A DNA stretch of 64,000 bases, from the NCBI GenBank assembly GCA_027382625.1, contig JAJKFJ010022879.1:1-64000 (forward strand). Direction: 5' to 3'. The notes under the pieces are model-generated. The model saw only the letters and a list, made by a program, of their open reading frames with translations, was not told the origin of the DNA and did no database searches. The stretch is from Tetmemena sp. SeJ-2015. Taxonomy: Eukaryota > Ciliophora > Spirotrichea > Sporadotrichida > Oxytrichidae. Both the position numbers and the translations under genes were made by a program. Every line of letters begins with the position of its first letter. Position 1 is the stretch's first letter. Shown piece after piece: positions 1 through 11,849 of this stretch.

Positions 1-67
1 AGAGATACACCCAAAGATATTACCTATTTTTTCAGTTTAAGCAGGAGATGGCTAAGAAGAGATCAAA

Positions 68-3000
68 ATGCCAAGAGAAGATGATGGCCTGAAAAAATCC
101 AAAAAGAAAGTTAAGATGTCTCTGAAACGACAGATGACAATCAGGAGGAATAGTACTCTCCACTTCCTCAGTCAACAAGTTAATAACAGCGTTAGCAGAC
201 GATCTTCAGTGGCAGTTTTATTACACTATAATTGGATTATTTTAAAGTTAATTTGGCGAATAATCCCATTCAGTGGTAGCTCAAGAGGATCGAATAAAGA
301 ATTGGGTAACAGAAATTCGCTAACAATAATAAAAGATAAAGCAAACCAAGCTCCGGTAGATAAAGTATGCTAATAACGCAGATGAAGGGAATCGGAGGCC
401 ATCTCAGGAGCATCAGGTGCAATAAACACAAGAGCGTTGGCGTAGCAATTGAGGAAAATCTGAGAATGAAGAAGCGATGATTTATTTGATGGTATGAATT
501 TTATAATTTTATGAGGAGGGCGTAGAACGTAAATTTGAGGCGATATAGGAATTTGATGAGGAGGACGAAGATCCATTTAATAGGTAAGCTTTCAAGATTT
601 GGTGGCTCTCTTGTAATTCAAAACCTAAAGAATTAAAAAAAAAATTCTCGGCCGTTTTAAAACTTGCTACTAATTTCTATAGTATCAAAGTGATGAAAAT
701 TTCAAAAAAGTGATCAATTTGTCAGACTTAATTACCAATACTGTGCACACTGAGCAGGATTAGAACGATATCTTGAACTACCTGAAGTAGTTACCTTGCA
801 TGGAAGGCAGATTCGATCACTTGAATAAAAACCTTACCAAAAAAGTAAGGTTCATGATTTCATGCCACCACACAGCTAATTATAATATTTCGTTTAGTTG
901 ATAGACTGCTTTGAAGTGAGGTTTGTGCAAAGGGAGATTACATTTTCAAAAAAGGAGACTAACCTGACTACGCCTATGTGATCCTCTATGGCACAGTTAT
1001 CTATTTCAACATCAAGTAGACATCCTATACACTGGGGCAAGAACCCCCCTCCCCTCCACCTGAGCCCAAGAAAGATCCTATGACCAATCCTTCAACAAAG
1101 TCCATGAATCCCGAATAGCTGAAGAAATATCTTGAGGATTTCAAGGACAAAGAGCTCTTCGAGAATAGGAAGAAGAACAAAATCAAGATGGAAAATGTAG
1201 TAATTGTAGAAGAAGAGATAAAGATGCCCTTCGAGTAGAGTGTGGGTATCATGATTGGAGAAATAGCATGCTTAACCCAGGAACTACTAGAGCTCTAACG
1301 GAATGGCCAAAACTGATTGCGTATTCTTGCTTCTGAATAGAGAATCTTTTGACATTCTCGTTAAGGAAAAGGAGAAGAAAGAAAATGAGGCTCTTACTAC
1401 TTTCATCTTCGACTGTGTTCCCAAGATGAGAGAGCAGTTTCAGTTTAAGAAAGTGGTCAAAACAGTCAAGATTTTATTCCCTTAAGTTGTAAGTTACTCA
1501 AGTTTAATGTTTACTAATTTTAGAAATTCATAAGAGGGAAGGAAATCATTAAGGAGGGCGAGCGTTCAGAGAAGATCTATATCATAAAAGAAGGACTGTG
1601 CGTAATGTCGAAAATTATCGAGATCAAAGATATGCTGGCATGCCAAGAAGAAGCAAGAGAAATTGATGAATATTGGGGTTTGGGGGTATGTTTGGAGAAG
1701 AGGGTCTGATATTCGAGTGTCCTAACTCTTACTCGATTAAAGCCATTACTCCAGTTGTACTGTTAACGATCACATACTCTGATCTAAAAAGAGAGTTTAA
1801 GCGTTTGCTCCCAGGGTTGGCGGAGTACTGCTAAAAGAGGAATGAGTTTATATCAGAGCGTTACTATCACTTAAAGTAAGCTAGGAACTTTGAGCGCAAA
1901 CACTTTAACTCTAAGATTGAGAAAGGGTCTATGAACGTGTTCTTACAGAAAGACTTCAAGAACCAAATTGACTTTGCTGATAAGAAGACCAAGAGGAAGC
2001 TTTAAGTATTTTTCTTGCGCAAGGAACTGCAATAACTCCAGGATGCCAAGCAAAAGTTGAATGATGAGCTAGAAAGGAGAAGCAGGAACTCACTGCAATT
2101 CATCATAATGTATCAATGAATAGCACTAGTAGAATGATACCTTAACTATCTGAGATACCTCAGCTATAGTATGTGAGTAAGGTTCTCTTCCCACAGAGAA
2201 TCAACAAGCAGAGCTTAATTCACAATGATTCTCAGAAATAGTAAGATGTAAAGAGAAGCATCATCATCAATCCTAAACTTCTTTCTAGCGGAAGTTAAAA
2301 GTCCCTCGGGTAAACACAAGGGTCATTTGCTCAGCCTTTAGGATCTATTCTCAGCCCTTCTTAGCAGTAATAAAACATAAATCAGTTCCTCTCGCTTAAA
2401 AATAAAAGGACGATGTCTCACGCTACTTTTCAAACCATGCACACTTCTTAGCACATTCATCAAGTTGTGCATGAGAACTTTGTTAAGCCCTTATTTATTT
2501 TACTGATGAGTCCTGACAGTGCAAAGCTAAACCCTTTAATTTTTCTTTGGAAGAGGGATCAGAGGCAGGAGCTACGTTAACAACAGTGAATAATGTGAAA
2601 TACTTGAGGACGATTGATTTACAGAACCCTGGCCCAACTTCAACTCACTCTTAGCGCCTGCAGTCATTTAATATTTGCATATAATTTAACAACCACTAAA
2701 AGGCTTTGAAGCATGTGCGAGCTCCTTTGAAGGGTCGAGCAGTGAGCACTCTTTCCAGTTACAATAATCTTCCAACTTCCAGTGGGACTACTGCAGGGGT
2801 GCTTAATACTTTATGGACGCCCAGCAATAATATGAGCTTGAAGGGTTCTACTATAAAAACAGAGGCAGGCCAGATGCACTTCTTCGACAAACGACTTGGA
2901 AGTTAGAACACCCAATCTATACTAGTTTAGTCAGTACTCAGGTCAATAATATAATACTCACATCACCTAAAACGAAGTAGACCAAGAATGATATTTTCAA

Positions 3001-3206
3001 ACCAATCACTAAGTAGTATCTTTAGTTTAATATATTCCGCAAAATTTTTAACTTCTCTAGAAAATTTTAAAACTTGGCCAGGGAGGGAGGTAACTAATTA
3101 TAAAATTAAAAAGATATCAAATAAATTAATTATAGAGCAATCATCTGATTATTTTAGGATATTTAAACTCACTCAACTGTAATTAGTTAAATCCAACTTA
3201 AAATGA
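68..3206 (+). CDS. Cyclic nucleotide-binding domain protein (PKG/PKA-regulatory-like), interrupted
   Basis: Read with TAA/TAG as Gln. Two cyclic-nucleotide-binding folds are visible. The first (about 930-1440) has GDYIFKKGDQPDYAYVIL, then GEIACLT and MAKTDCVFLLLNRESFD. The second (about 1525-1810) has IIKEGERSEKIYIIKEG, then GMFGEEGLIFECP and ITPVVLLTI. A Gln-rich, low-complexity tail follows. The canonical phosphate-binding Arg-Ala pair is not obvious in either fold, so cAMP/cGMP binding is inferred only from family likeness. GT-AG introns are seen at 845-897 and 1489-1523. No kinase domain follows, so this is a regulatory-type or stand-alone binding protein. Frame breaks occur near 370-480, 925, 1280, 1685, 2100 and 2520; each looks like a 1-2 nt indel or an unrecognised junction. 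Sequence after about 2990 is AT-rich and may not be coding; the TGA at 3204-3206 overlaps the ATG of the next gene, so the 3' end is uncertain. Confidence 0.75.
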
Positions 3207-4041
3207 GAAAAGTTATAACATTTGCCGTGGCCCTGCTGCTGGGACTAGTCTCTGCAAAGAATAGTTTATAATAAATTTAGGATATACAATTAAAGAGATA
3301 AATAATTATTGGATACTAGCAAAATTTAACTATCTTTTAAATATCTTGAGGGATTTTAAAAGTGATGTCTGCTTTATCTTTTTTAAAATAAAAAAATTAG
3401 TTTTAACATGAAAATTACTTTCTAACTAATAGCTGCTATTGAATCATACATATATATTGCATTTTTAATTAATTATGCATTAATTTATCAATACTTTGAT
3501 GGCTGCAATAGTTGGAGGAAAGAAGCAAAATAATGAGTTGAAGGAACTGGCTTCTAAATTTAATAAAAATTATTTATTAGTTTAATTTAACAAAGTGTGA
3601 AGTATTTTGAAAACTTAGTAGAAGAATACAATAAAGCTTAGCAATAGGAGCTTGAGCATAAATATTCAAGACAAGGGTTTGACGTTCAGCAGTCAAACCT
3701 TTTAAGTTAATTTTGTATAAATTATATATTAAAAATAAGTTTACTTTATGCTCCAGCGATTCAACCCTCATCAGCATCTAGATCTATGATGATAGAATAG
3801 GCAAATAAATTAAACTTGATTGGATCTGAGCTTGCAAACATAGCAAATGATATCAACACACAAATCCAAGCTCAAAAGTTTTAAGATTAGTTAAATAACT
3901 TCTTGCTTATTAAATAATTTTTATTAGCAGTCCAATAATCATAACTGGTCTCTGATTTAAAGAAAACAAAATGGAGGAATAGTTTATCCCTCTGTAGAAC
4001 AATACAGGTATGATGAATACAATGGAGGAATGAGAAGAATT
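3203..4041 (+). CDS. Small secreted protein, 5' MDSs (gene completed by 14019-14126)
   Basis: The ATG at 3203 begins a clear signal peptide (MRKVITFAVALLLGLVSA) that is cut at once by an IES. MDS pieces and pointers: CTGCAA (3252-3257 and 3503-3508), TAAGTT (3703-3708 and 3736-3741), AATAA (3894-3898 and 3934-3938), and a 21-bp repeat (4021-4041 and 14019-14039). Each of these joins keeps frame. A further frame change near 3560-3600 is unresolved. The product has no domain I recognise: after the signal peptide come Glu/Gln/Asn-rich helical stretches (FENLVEEYNKAQQQELEH; LIGSELANIANDINTQIQ), then a Tyr/Gly/Asp-rich tail. It is probably a small exported or lumenal protein of about 200 residues. 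It has no detected homologue known to me. Confidence 0.7.
3258..3508. other. IES 1 of the secreted-protein gene
   Basis: An AT-rich 251-bp insertion lies directly after the signal-peptide codons and carries an in-frame TGA. It is bounded by CTGCAA on both sides (3252-3257 and 3503-3508). Removing it with one pointer copy gives LVSAIVGGKKQ in frame. Two smaller IESs in the same gene are 3709-3741 (pointer TAAGTT) and 3899-3938 (pointer AATAA). Confidence 0.8.
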
Positions 4042-4223
4042 TATTGTATTTATAATTCGGTTTCAAGAATAGTAATCCAGAAGATATAGATATTACGACT
4101 AGGATTAAGATTATGACTCTTTAGATAATTGAAAAATGAAGATAAATTATTATTTTGTAATTTCATTTTTCCGTTTAAAAATGATTTTTTAAAAATATAA
4201 TTATTTTTAAAGAATATTTTGAG

Positions 4224-4632
4224 CCACACAGTTTCATCTAGCGATCTCTCTCAATATGAGCGCTACTCGCCCTCATCAGATATTCATAATCATGGCTCAT
4301 AAATAATGTTATTTTAACTTATATAAGGCTATGATAGCATGATGTAATAGGATTTGTCACTAAAGCAGAAGGAAGAACTTGAACTCTTAGAGATGCTCCA
4401 TGAAGAACTTAGAGAGTCCTACCTTATTCAAGATATAGTCAAGATAGTCAACAGTCTCACAAACTAAGAGAAAGCAGAAATTGCAAATATTTGGAAACAG
4501 TCTTCGCTCTTCTCCTATCAAAAGCTTCAGAAAATCTCCCAACTATTATTTATTAACTTCCTTTTAAAATCCTAGATATTCTCAAAGAAGAAAGCCTGTT
4601 CCTGAGAGAAGACGAAGAGGAACCTATCTTAA
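4224..4632 (+). CDS. Unrecognised protein, 5' block (nested gene; continues at 11850)
   Basis: Dense coding sequence under the ciliate code: SSSDLSQYERYSPSSDIHNH, then a charged, probably coiled-coil stretch (QKEELELLEMLHEELRESYL; NSLTNQEKAEIANIWKQ) ending in an acidic run (FLREDEEEPILKY). Two IESs can be removed in frame: pointer GGCT (between HNHG and YDSMM, about 4300-4335) and pointer AAAATC (about 4535-4570, between LQK and ILDILKEE). The block stops where the palindromic element begins (about 4640). Coding resumes directly after that element, so the simplest reading is one gene interrupted by the element. I do not recognise the family. Confidence 0.55.
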
Positions 4633-6609
4633 AATATAACTTATTATAGAACTAATTAATATTTTAAAAATTTGCGAGGAAAAATATAACTATAAGAGTA
4701 GCATATAACTATAGTCATCTAAGGTTCATTAGCATTGATGCGATGAAGGAAACTTAATGGTTCAATGCATCATTATCACTATAGAAGCAATACGCATGTG
4801 CGCTCTCACATCTCAAGCTTAGTAATGCTGAAATGCATCTTGTGCGCGCATCGAAATTTCAACTGCGATATATAAAGTAGAAAAAGCTAGTAAAGCATAT
4901 ACCTTTATTATACTGTGTATTATCTATGTCCTCACTTATCATCTATACACTCTAAGGTAGGAAATGATGGAATCCTATATACTTGAAATGATAAAAGTGA
5001 TTGAAAGCAGTGCAAATGCATTTAATTCCACTTGATAGCCGTAACTTACTTGAGTGCGCTCAATGTGCGATGCTCTTCCGATCTGAAACGCTCTCTCGAA
5101 TGATGCTACTAGCGCGCACTTGTTGGATATCGGAAAAGTAGAAGAGGAGAGGCTTGCACTGAAAGTGCGATAGTCATTCTCACTGCACCATACTTAAGTT
5201 GCACTTGTTTGGCACTTGTATCGTAATGTACACATATGCCGTGAGTGCGCATACTAGTGATTCATTGTTTGCACATGATGTTATGAATGCATGTTAGCAT
5301 GCAGGAGCAGTAATGACATTTCGCGCACATAGAGTTTGCAGTGAAAAGTGCGCTCCAATCAAAGTGCGGCGATAGGCAGTACTTCAAACTCCAATTAAAT
5401 GATATAACCATAATCGCATATACTAAATCTATACTTATAATTGATTCATAACTTTAAATAGATTCATTATTAATGGAGTTAAGTACTCTATCGCACTTTT
5501 GATTGAGAGCCCACTCTTTCACTGCAAACTCTATGTGCGCGAAGTGCATCACTGCTCCTGGCATGCCTAACATCATTCATTACATCATGTGCAAACATGA
5601 ATCACTAGTATGCGCACTCATGCATATGTGTTCATTACCGATACAAGTGCAAACAAGTACAAACTTAAGTATGGTGCAGTGAAAATCATCGAACTTTTCA
5701 GTGCAAGCCTCTCCTCTCTAATTTTTCGATATGCAACAATTGCGCAAGTAGCATCATTCGAGGAGAGCGTTTCACGGCGCACATATCGCACATTGAGCGC
5801 ACTCAAGTAAGTTACGCTATCAAGTTGAAAATGCATTTACAATCTTCATCACTTATCATTTCAAGTATTTAATCATCATTTCTACTTTAGAGCGTATAGA
5901 GATAAGTGAGTGACATAGAGTAAATATACAGTATATAAAGAGTATATGCTTGCTAGCACTTCACACTCTATCGCAGTTGAAGTTTCGATGCGCGCTCTCG
6001 ATGAATTTCAACATTACTCAGCGTGAGATGTTAGAGCGCACCTTGCTTATTGCCTCTGTAGTGATAATGATGCATGAGCTCTACATTTCCTCATCGCATC
6101 AATGCCTAATGAACCTTAGATGCTATAGATATATGTTAACTTAAGTTATATTTTTCCTTCGCAAATTTTTAAAATATTATTGTAACTTTTAACTTTATTA
6201 ATCAATCATTAATTATAAACTTTAACTTATTTAATATTAACAACTTATTTCAAACCTCCATTCTTTATACGAGTCATAATTATAGATTCCTTACTTATTG
6301 CTCCATTCACTATTCTGATTACTTATAAGACAATGAATAGTCATTACATTAAGAAAGCCATTCGCTGAATGAGTTCCAAATACTTTCACATCTCATACTT
6401 TGTACAAATCACGACTTAAAAGAATGAAAATGTATAACTCTATCTTTATCTTCTCATTAAAGCATTTCAGTATTTCAATGCACTATTTATGAATGGAAAT
6501 GCACTGATGAAGTACAGAGTACTAATCTCTTATAGGGAGAAGCATTGCTATGAACTAAAAAGATATGTTACAAAAATTTATCTACTTTGGTCATATGGTT
6601 TTGCAGCTT

Positions 6610-7075
6610 AAATTTATTCGTAGCTAAAATTCCAGTAGCTAAAATTCCGTAGCTAAAATTCCTGGTAGCTAAATTTCCAGTAGCTAAAATTCCTAGCTAA
6701 ATTCGCGGTAGCTAAAATCCGTAGCTAAAATTCCTCGTAGCTAAATCGTAGCTAATTTCCCGTAAGCTTAAAATTCCGAGCTAAATTCCGTCGTAGCTAA
6801 AATTCCGTAGCTAAAATTCCGGTAGCTAAAATTCCGTAGCTAAAATTCCAGTTAGATGAAATTTCGTAGCTAAAATTCCATGTAGCTAAAATTCCGTAGC
6901 TAAAATTCCATGTAGCTAAAATTCCGTAGCTAAAATTCCGTAGCTAAAATTCCGTCTAGCTAAAATTCCGTAGCTAAAATTCCTCGTAGCTAAAATTCCG
7001 TAGCTAAAATTCCAGGTAGCTAAAATTCCGTAGCTAAAATTCCGTAGCTAAAATTCCAATGTAGCTAAAATTCCT
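6610..7075 (+). repeat. Tandem 14-bp repeat array (GTAGCTAAAATTCC), left arm
   Basis: Roughly 30 imperfect head-to-tail copies of GTAGCTAAAATTCC, with degenerate copies towards the outer side (6610-6860) and cleaner copies towards the inner side. Its mirror image is at 9395-9865. The differences in copy number and sequence between the arms suggest slippage after the palindrome formed. Confidence 0.9.
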
Positions 7076-7637
7076 ATCATCATATACTTACTTCTTTTGA
7101 ATTTCATTATCTTTGAGTCTGTATTTGCTTATGTCTATTCAATCTGTTTGTGATAGAATTAGTATTAAGAAGTAATCTTATGAAGTATTTTTAAGGCTGT
7201 GTAATGTACAATGTCTCCCAAATGTTAATGCCAATCATCCATCTTAAAAGTTATATAACGAAAAGTTGTATACATCATTCACTTTCAATCTAATCTTCAT
7301 CTCCACTAATATGATTAGCTTCATCACTTTTCCTTCACTTGATGCATCATAGCTGCTTATTAAAGTGATTCAATATATATGTCATAAGGTTGAAGTGTAA
7401 AAGTTCTTGCATCAAGTATGAATGGCTTAAGGTTAAAATTGAAACAATCATCATCTTTCAAATAGCTTCATATCAAATTAAAGACTTCCATTCATATGCA
7501 TCACTCACTGCATCATTGTCAACTATTATGGAGATGAGGATAAAGATATTGACATATGAATGAGCTGTGTGGTTAGCTGATAATACAAGTTATTACAAAG
7601 ACAGAGGAGTATTTTAAGTTGATTAGGTTTCAGTTAT

Positions 7638-7755
7638 GATGGAACAGTTTAAGGTTCGACCATGGAACAATTTAAGGTTTTTATGGAACAATTTAAGGTT
7701 TTTATGGAACAATTTAAGGTTTTTATGGAACAATTTAAGGTTTTTGGAACAATTT
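7638..7755 (+). repeat. Tandem GGAACAATTTAAGGTTTTTAT repeat, left arm
   Basis: About five to six copies of a unit of roughly 20 bp built on GGAACAATTTAAGG. The inverted counterpart (CCTTAAATTGTTCC units) is at about 8710-8835. The array lies between the 14-bp array and the palindrome centre. Confidence 0.85.
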
Positions 7756-8220
7756 AAGGGATTGGATGGAAGAATTTAAGGTGATCAATCAAAGACAATC
7801 AATGATTAAAGAAGTTTATCCTTCAAAAGCAGCAATGAGAGCAAATTTCAAAGGTTTTCACTATATTATCTTTTGCATACCTAAGTGCATACTTGCTCTG
7901 AGTATGTCAAAATATACCTCCATACTTTCTCGCTTACTGTTAGATAGTATACATTTGAAATTAATCAGTTCACACTTTGAATCTACACTATCAATAGTGA
8001 TATATAAATAACTGTAGCCTAATATATAAATAAAACCGCTATCAATTATATATTCACTCCCTCCTTTGAATTCATCATTGCATATCTCATGCACCCCATA
8101 TAGAATCCTTGACCGAAGATGCAGATATGCACTTTAATATGTTGACTATCATATGGCACACATGGAATATTGATTACGCATGAGATTACTAAGATTTGGA
8201 ATAGTTAATATTGATAACTC

Positions 8221-8249
8221 AAACTATTTGGAATAGTTAGAGCGGAGCG
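8221..8249. repeat. Loop at the centre of the large palindrome
   Basis: This is the only unpaired sequence between the two arms: ...TTGATAACTC to the left and GAGTTATCAA to the right. It contains AGCGGAGCG, and an internal copy of the TTTGGAATAGTTA motif seen in both arms. Confidence 0.85.
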
Positions 8250-9394
8250 GAGTTATCAATATTAACTATTCCAAATCTTAGTAATCTCATGCGCAATCAA
8301 TATTCCATGTGTACCATATGATAGTCAACATATTTAAGTGCATATCTGCATCTTGGGTCAAGGATTCTATATGGGGTGCATGAGATATGCAATGATGAAT
8401 TCAAAGGAGGGAGTGAATATATAATCGATAGCGGTTTTATTTATAAATTAGGCTACAGTTATTTATATATCACTATTGATAGTGTAGATTCAAAGTGTGA
8501 ACTGATTAATTTCAAATGTATACTATCTAACAGTAAGCGAGAAAGTATGGAGGTATATGTTGACATACTCAGAGCAAGTATGCACTTAGGTATGCAAAAG
8601 ATAATATAGTGAAAACCTTTGAAATTTGCTCTCATTGCTGCTTTTGAAGGATAAACTTCTTTAATCATTGATTGTCTTTGATTGATCACCTTAAATTCTT
8701 CCATCCAATCCCTTAAATTGTTCCAAAAACCTTAAATTGTTCCATAAAAACCTTAAATTGTTCCATAAAAACCTTAAATTGTTCCATAAAAACCTTAAAT
8801 TGTTCCATGGTCGAACCTTAAACTGTTCCATCATAACTGAAACCTAATCAACTTAAAATACTCCTCTGTCTTTGTAATAACTTGTATTATCAGCTAACCA
8901 CACAGCTCATTCATATGTCAATATCTTTATCCTCATCTCCATCATAGTTGACAATGATGCAGTGAGTGATGCATATGAATGGAAGTCTTTAATTTGATAT
9001 GAAGCTATTTGAAAGATGATGATTGTTTCAATTTTAACCTTAAGCCATTCATACTTGATGCAAGAACTTTTACACTTCAACCTTATGACATATATATTGA
9101 ATCACTTTAATAAGCAGCTATGATACTTCAAGTGAAGGAAAAGTGATGTAGCTAATCATATTAGTGGAGATGAAGATTAGATTGAGAGTGAATGATGTAT
9201 ACAAATTTTCGTTATATAACTTTTAAGATGGATGATTGACATTAACATTTGAGAGACATTGTACATTACACAGCCTTAAAAATACTTCATAAGATTACTT
9301 CTTAATACTAATTCTATCACAAACAGATTGAATAGACATAAGCAAATTCAGACTCAAAGATAATGAAATTCAAAAGAAGTAAGTATATGATGAT

Positions 9395-9865
9395 AGGAAT
9401 TTTAGCTACATTGGAATTTTAGCTACGGAATTTTAGCTACCTGGAATTTTAGCTACGGAATTTTAGCTACGTGGGAATTTTAGCTACGGAATTTTAGCTA
9501 CGGGAATTTTAGCTACGGAATTTTAGCTACGGAATTTTAGCTACGGAATTTTAGCTACGAATTTTAGCTACATGGGAATTTAGCTACGGAAACATTTTAG
9601 CTACAATGAATTTTAGCTACGAAAATTTTCATCAACTGGATTTTAGCTATGGAATAGCTACCTGGATTTTAGCACGGATTTTAGCTACGACGAATTTTAG
9701 CTACGGATTTAGCAGGAATTTTAGCTTACGGAATTGTAGCTACGACGAATTAGCTACGGAATTTTAAGCTACCGGAATTTTAGTCTACGGAATTTTAGGC
9801 TACTGGGAATTTTACTAAGGAATTTTAGCTACATAGAATTTAAGCTATGGAATTTTAGCTACGAA
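9395..9865 (-). repeat. Tandem 14-bp repeat array, right arm
   Basis: Inverted counterpart of the array at 6610-7075 (GGAATTTTAGCTAC units). Copies nearer the outside (9560-9860) are more degenerate, mirroring the left arm. Confidence 0.9.
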
Positions 9866-11849
9866 TAAATTTAAGCTGCAAAACCATATGACCAAAGTAG
9901 ATAAATTTTTGTAACATATCTTTTTAGTTTATAGCAATGCTTCTCCCTATAAGAGATTAGTACTCTGTACTTCATCAGTGCATTTCCATTCATAAATAGT
10001 GCATTGAAATACTGAAATGCTTTAATGAGAAGATAAAGATAGAGTTATACATTTTCACTTTGCAATTTGCCATTTGGCTTCAATATTATTCGATTAAAGT
10101 ATTTTGGAAACTTTCAGTTATATTAATAATTATATATGAGATTTATATTTTCTTATAAGTAATCAGAATAGTGAATGGAGCAATAAGTAAGGGATCTATA
10201 ATTATGACTCGTATAAAGAATGGAGGTTTGAAATAAGTTGTTAATATGAAATAAGTTAATGATTAGTAATTAATGAATTGATTAGTCATTATAGAACTAA
10301 TTAATATTTTAAAAATTTGCGAGGAAAAATATAACTATAAGTGTAACATATATCTATAGCTATCTAAGGTTCATTAGCATTGATGCGATGAAGGAAATGT
10401 AGAGACTCAATGCATCATTATCACTACAGAAGCAATAAGCAAGTGCGCTCTCACATCTCACGCTGAGTAATGTTGAATTGGATCGAGAACGCGCATCGAA
10501 ATTTCAACTGCAATAGAGAGTGAAGAGCTAGCAAGCATATACTCTTTATATACTGTGTATTTACTCTATGTCACTCACTTACCTCTATACGCTCTAAGTA
10601 GAAATGATGATTACATACTTGAAATGATAAGTGATGAAGAGTGTAAAATGCATTTCCACTTGATAGCGTAACTTACTTGAGTGCGTTCAATGTGCATAGG
10701 TGCCCCGTGAAACGCTCTCTCGAATGATGTTACTGCGCACTTGTTGGATATCGGAAAAGTAGAAAGAGGAGAGGCTTGCACTGAAAAAAGTGCGATGTCA
10801 TTGCTCATGCACTCATACTTAAGTTTTGCACTTGTGCACTTGTATCTAATGATACACATATTGCCATGAGTGCGCCATACTAGTATTCATGTTTGCACAT
10901 GTGTATGAATGATTTAGCATGCAGGAAGCAGTGATGCACTTCGCGCCACATTAGGTTTGCAGTGAAAGAGTGCGCTCTCAATCAAAGTGCGATAGAGTAC
11001 TTAACTCCGATTAATAATTGATCGCATTTTAAAGTTATGATCAATTGATAAGTTATATGTTTTAATTATAGCGATTATTTTATATATCATTATGAATGGA
11101 GTTATGTTACTCTTATCGCACTTTGATGAGAGCGCACTCTTCTCACTGCAAACTCTATGTTGCCGAAGTGGCCCATCACTGCTCCTGCACATGCTAACAT
11201 CATTCATAATCATGTGCAAAACTATGAACACTAGATTGCGCACTCATGGCATATGTGTACATACGATACAAGTGCCAACAAGTGGCAAACTTAAGTATGG
11301 TGGAGTGAGAATGACTATCGCACTTTTCAGTGCAAGCTTCTCCTCTCTACTTTTCCGATATCCAACAAGTGCGCATATAGCATCATTCGAGAGAGCGTTC
11401 CACGGCGCACATATCGCACATTGAGCAGCGCACTCAAGTAAGTTTACGCTATCAAGATGGAAAATGCATTTGCACTCTTTATCACTTATCATTTCAAGTA
11501 TATAATCAATCATTTCTACTTAGAGCGTATAGATATAAATGAGTGACATAGAGTAAATACACAGTATATAAAGAGTATATGCTTACTAGCTCTTCACTAT
11601 ATATCGCAGTTGAAATTTCGATGCGCGCACAAGATGCAATTCAGCATTACTCAGCTTGAGATGTGAGAGCGCACTTGCGTATTGCTTCTATAGTGATAAT
11701 GATGCATTGAACCATTAAGTTTCCTTCATCGCATCAATGCTAATGAACCTTAGATGACTATAGTTATATGCTACTCTTATAGTTATATTTTTCCTCGCAA
11801 ATTTTTAAAATATTAATTAGTTCTATAATATCATTTTTTAAATCTCTGT

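Larger units (their letters stand above)
4648..11832. mobile_element. 7.2-kb nested palindromic (foldback-like) element
   Basis: The whole segment is an inverted repeat about a centre near 8235: position x on the left pairs with about 16470-x on the right. It has three parts. The outer units (4648-6190 and 10280-11832) are inverted copies of each other, and each is itself palindromic (centres near 5420 and 11055). The inner part (6190-10280) is a long palindrome with a 29-nt loop at 8221-8249. The termini on both sides read TATTATAGAACTAATTAATA inwards, and the same end recurs at the inner junction near 10288. The arms differ by scattered substitutions and indels, and 6320-6430 does not match 10030-10130. 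No transposase-like ORF is present. The short mirrored ORFs (such as 7766-8011 and 8459-8704) only reflect the inverted repeat. I infer a non-autonomous foldback or compound MITE-type element living in germline-limited DNA. Confidence 0.75.

Noticed and set aside
6610..7075. CRISPR-like repeat array
   Set aside because: Repeats are contiguous, without unique spacers, and the genome is eukaryotic; it is a minisatellite.
7766..8704. Mirrored 77-82-aa ORFs in the palindrome
   Set aside because: Every ORF on one arm has a mirror on the other simply because the sequence is inverted; no family likeness and no ciliate codon pattern.
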